Part shown: positions 63,120-64,000 of the stretch, one piece after another
Numbering within the stretch: the first letter of the stretch is position 1
Layout of the letters: each line of letters begins with the position of its first letter
Source: Janthinobacterium lividum PAMC 25724
GTDB lineage: Bacteria > Pseudomonadota > Gammaproteobacteria > Burkholderiales > Burkholderiaceae_D
Reading direction: 5' to 3'
Length of the DNA: 64,000 bases
Assembly: GCA_000242815.2 (NCBI GenBank)
Contig: AHHB01000032.1
Span: forward strand, 310,001 to 374,000
The notes under the pieces: generated by a model
The model's input: the letters and a program-made list of their open reading frames with translations, nothing else
Database searches by the model: none
What the model was told of the DNA's origin: nothing
Position numbers and translations under genes: made by a program

Positions 63120-64000
63120 TTAAAAGAACTTGTAGCTGGCAGAGAGGGCAAACTGGCGGCCGAACAGGTCCTGGCTATGGTTATAGCCTTCCCAGCCATT
63201 CGGATCGTAGTAAGGCTGCTTGTTGAACGCGTTTTTCACGTTCAGGCCCACGTCCAGGTGCTTGATCGGCTTCCAGCTGAAGGCCAGGTTGACCGTGGTG
63301 TAGGACGGCGCGCCCTTGCACTGTCCCGCAGGCAGGGCAACGGAAGCCGCGCTGCAATTTTCCGGCGTATTGTCCTTGTCCCACGGACCATAGGCCCAGC
63401 GCGTCTTGCCCGAATAATTGACGAACACGCTGCTGACGAAATTGCGGTAGCTCCAGTCGGCATTTACGGTGGCGCGGTAGCGCGGCGAATCATAGTAGCC
63501 GACGGTATTGCCCTTGATATCGCTGCCATCTTCGCTGTTATGGCTGTCGCGCTTGCGGATGGTGGCCGCGATGCCGGTGCTCAGCTTGCCCCAGTCCCCC
63601 AGCGCAAAACGCGTGCGGGCGTCGATGTCGATGCCGTCGATCAGGGTCCGACCGCGGTTCGAGTACGAGTTAATCAAGCCGCCCAGGTTGCCGACCGAGT
63701 AGCCTGGCACGCCAGCGGCGCACACGCCCGCATTGGCCGGATTGGCGCACATGGCCGCCACCGCCGCCATGTTGCCGCGGTCGGCGTCAGTCAGGCCATT
63801 GCGGATGGCACTCGACGTACCGGCCAGCGTCGGTCCATACTTGCCCACAAGTTCCGTGAACAGTTCGTTGAAGTCCTGGCGCACGATTTCATCACGGCGA
63901 TACACAAACCAGTAATCGACCGAAATGCTCACATCCTTGGCCGGCTGCATGACCAGACCGAGGGTCGAAATCTTGGCCTTCTCCGGAAGCAGGTTCTGGT
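63120..64000 (-). CDS. TonB-dependent receptor, 5' end outside the window
   Basis: The visible 293 codons are the C-terminal barrel of a large TonB receptor: NLLPEKAKISTLGLV, SISVDYWFVYRRDEI, GRTLIDGIDIDARTRF, LDVGLNVKNAFNKQPYYDP and a final aromatic strand FALSASYKFF. The frame is open to base 64000, so start, signal and plug are beyond the edge. Two Cys pairs (CANPANAGVC; C...C around GQCKG) may cross-link loops. Probably another substrate receptor of the glycan locus. Confidence 0.9.
   Translation of the reverse strand, partial: QNLLPEKAKISTLGLVMQPAKDVSISVDYWFVYRRDEIVRQDFNELFTELVGKYGPTLAGTSSAIRNGLTDADRGNMAAVAAMCANPANAGVCAAGVPGYSVGNLGGLINSYSNRGRTLIDGIDIDARTRFALGDWGKLSTGIAATIRKRDSHNSEDGSDIKGNTVGYYDSPRYRATVNADWSYRNFVSSVFVNYSGKTRWAYGPWDKDNTPENCSAASVALPAGQCKGAPSYTTVNLAFSWKPIKHLDVGLNVKNAFNKQPYYDPNGWEGYNHSQDLFGRQFALSASYKFF

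Noticed and set aside
1-64000. CRISPR arrays, tRNA/rRNA genes, insertion sequences, prophage
   Set aside because: No spaced direct repeats of CRISPR type, no tRNA cloverleaf or rRNA sequence, and no transposase or phage gene recognised anywhere.

Overview
The window is GC-rich, densely coded chromosomal DNA. The gene content suggests a betaproteobacterium of the Burkholderiales, most like Oxalobacteraceae (Janthinobacterium/Massilia-type): a narK1K2-narGHJI-narXL block, an otsA-otsB-GH15 trehalose operon, DUF748, DUF455, DUF2946 and NnrS proteins, and several large TonB-dependent receptors. That placement is inference from gene content; no rRNA or tRNA gene is visible to confirm it.

Layout. 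1-3615: a DnaQ-like exonuclease (cut by the window edge), an Hsp70-like YegD protein, a YidB-family protein and an unrecognised Cys-rich protein. 4080-7984: an AraJ-type MFS exporter and a ZnuD-like TonB receptor. 8086-13020 (minus): the trehalose operon otsA-otsB-GH15, in which OtsA carries an N-terminal membrane/periplasmic sensor-like extension. Divergent from it is an MscS channel gene broken by a one-base frameshift, followed by the tail of a cation/proton antiporter. 14682-19517: a serine hydrolase lipoprotein, a DUF1232 protein, a ferritin-like DUF455 protein, D-serine dehydratase and two small proteins. 19751-22353: a copper pair, an OprC/NosA-like receptor plus a DUF2946 protein. 22629-26240: a giant DUF748 (AsmA-like) protein.

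26767-38256 (plus) is a signalling island. It holds a chemoreceptor, a degenerate HPt-like protein, a truncated HDOD protein, a response regulator with its DNA-binding domain in front of the receiver, an HPt protein, and three membrane histidine kinases, two of them hybrids. Overlapping stops and starts indicate multi-gene transcription and suggest one branched phosphorelay.

38340-54900 (minus) is an almost uninterrupted nitrate-respiration block. In transcription order it reads narK1, narK2, a beta-carbonic anhydrase, narG, narH, narJ, narI, a PpiC-type prolyl isomerase, moaA, narX, narL, nnrS. Transport, reductase, assembly, molybdopterin synthesis, sensing and NO-linked functions are together; one small conserved gene of opposite orientation (51098-51469) interrupts it. 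55237-64000: a SirB2 protein, two lipoproteins (one DUF5077/DUF3472), a GH109-type Tat-exported glycosidase and two large TonB receptors, which look like a glycan-use locus.

The most unusual items are the membrane-tethered OtsA, the reversed-architecture response regulator with its mixed active and degenerate relay partners, the decayed osmotic/ion genes beside the trehalose operon, and several short tandem repeats and hairpins between genes.
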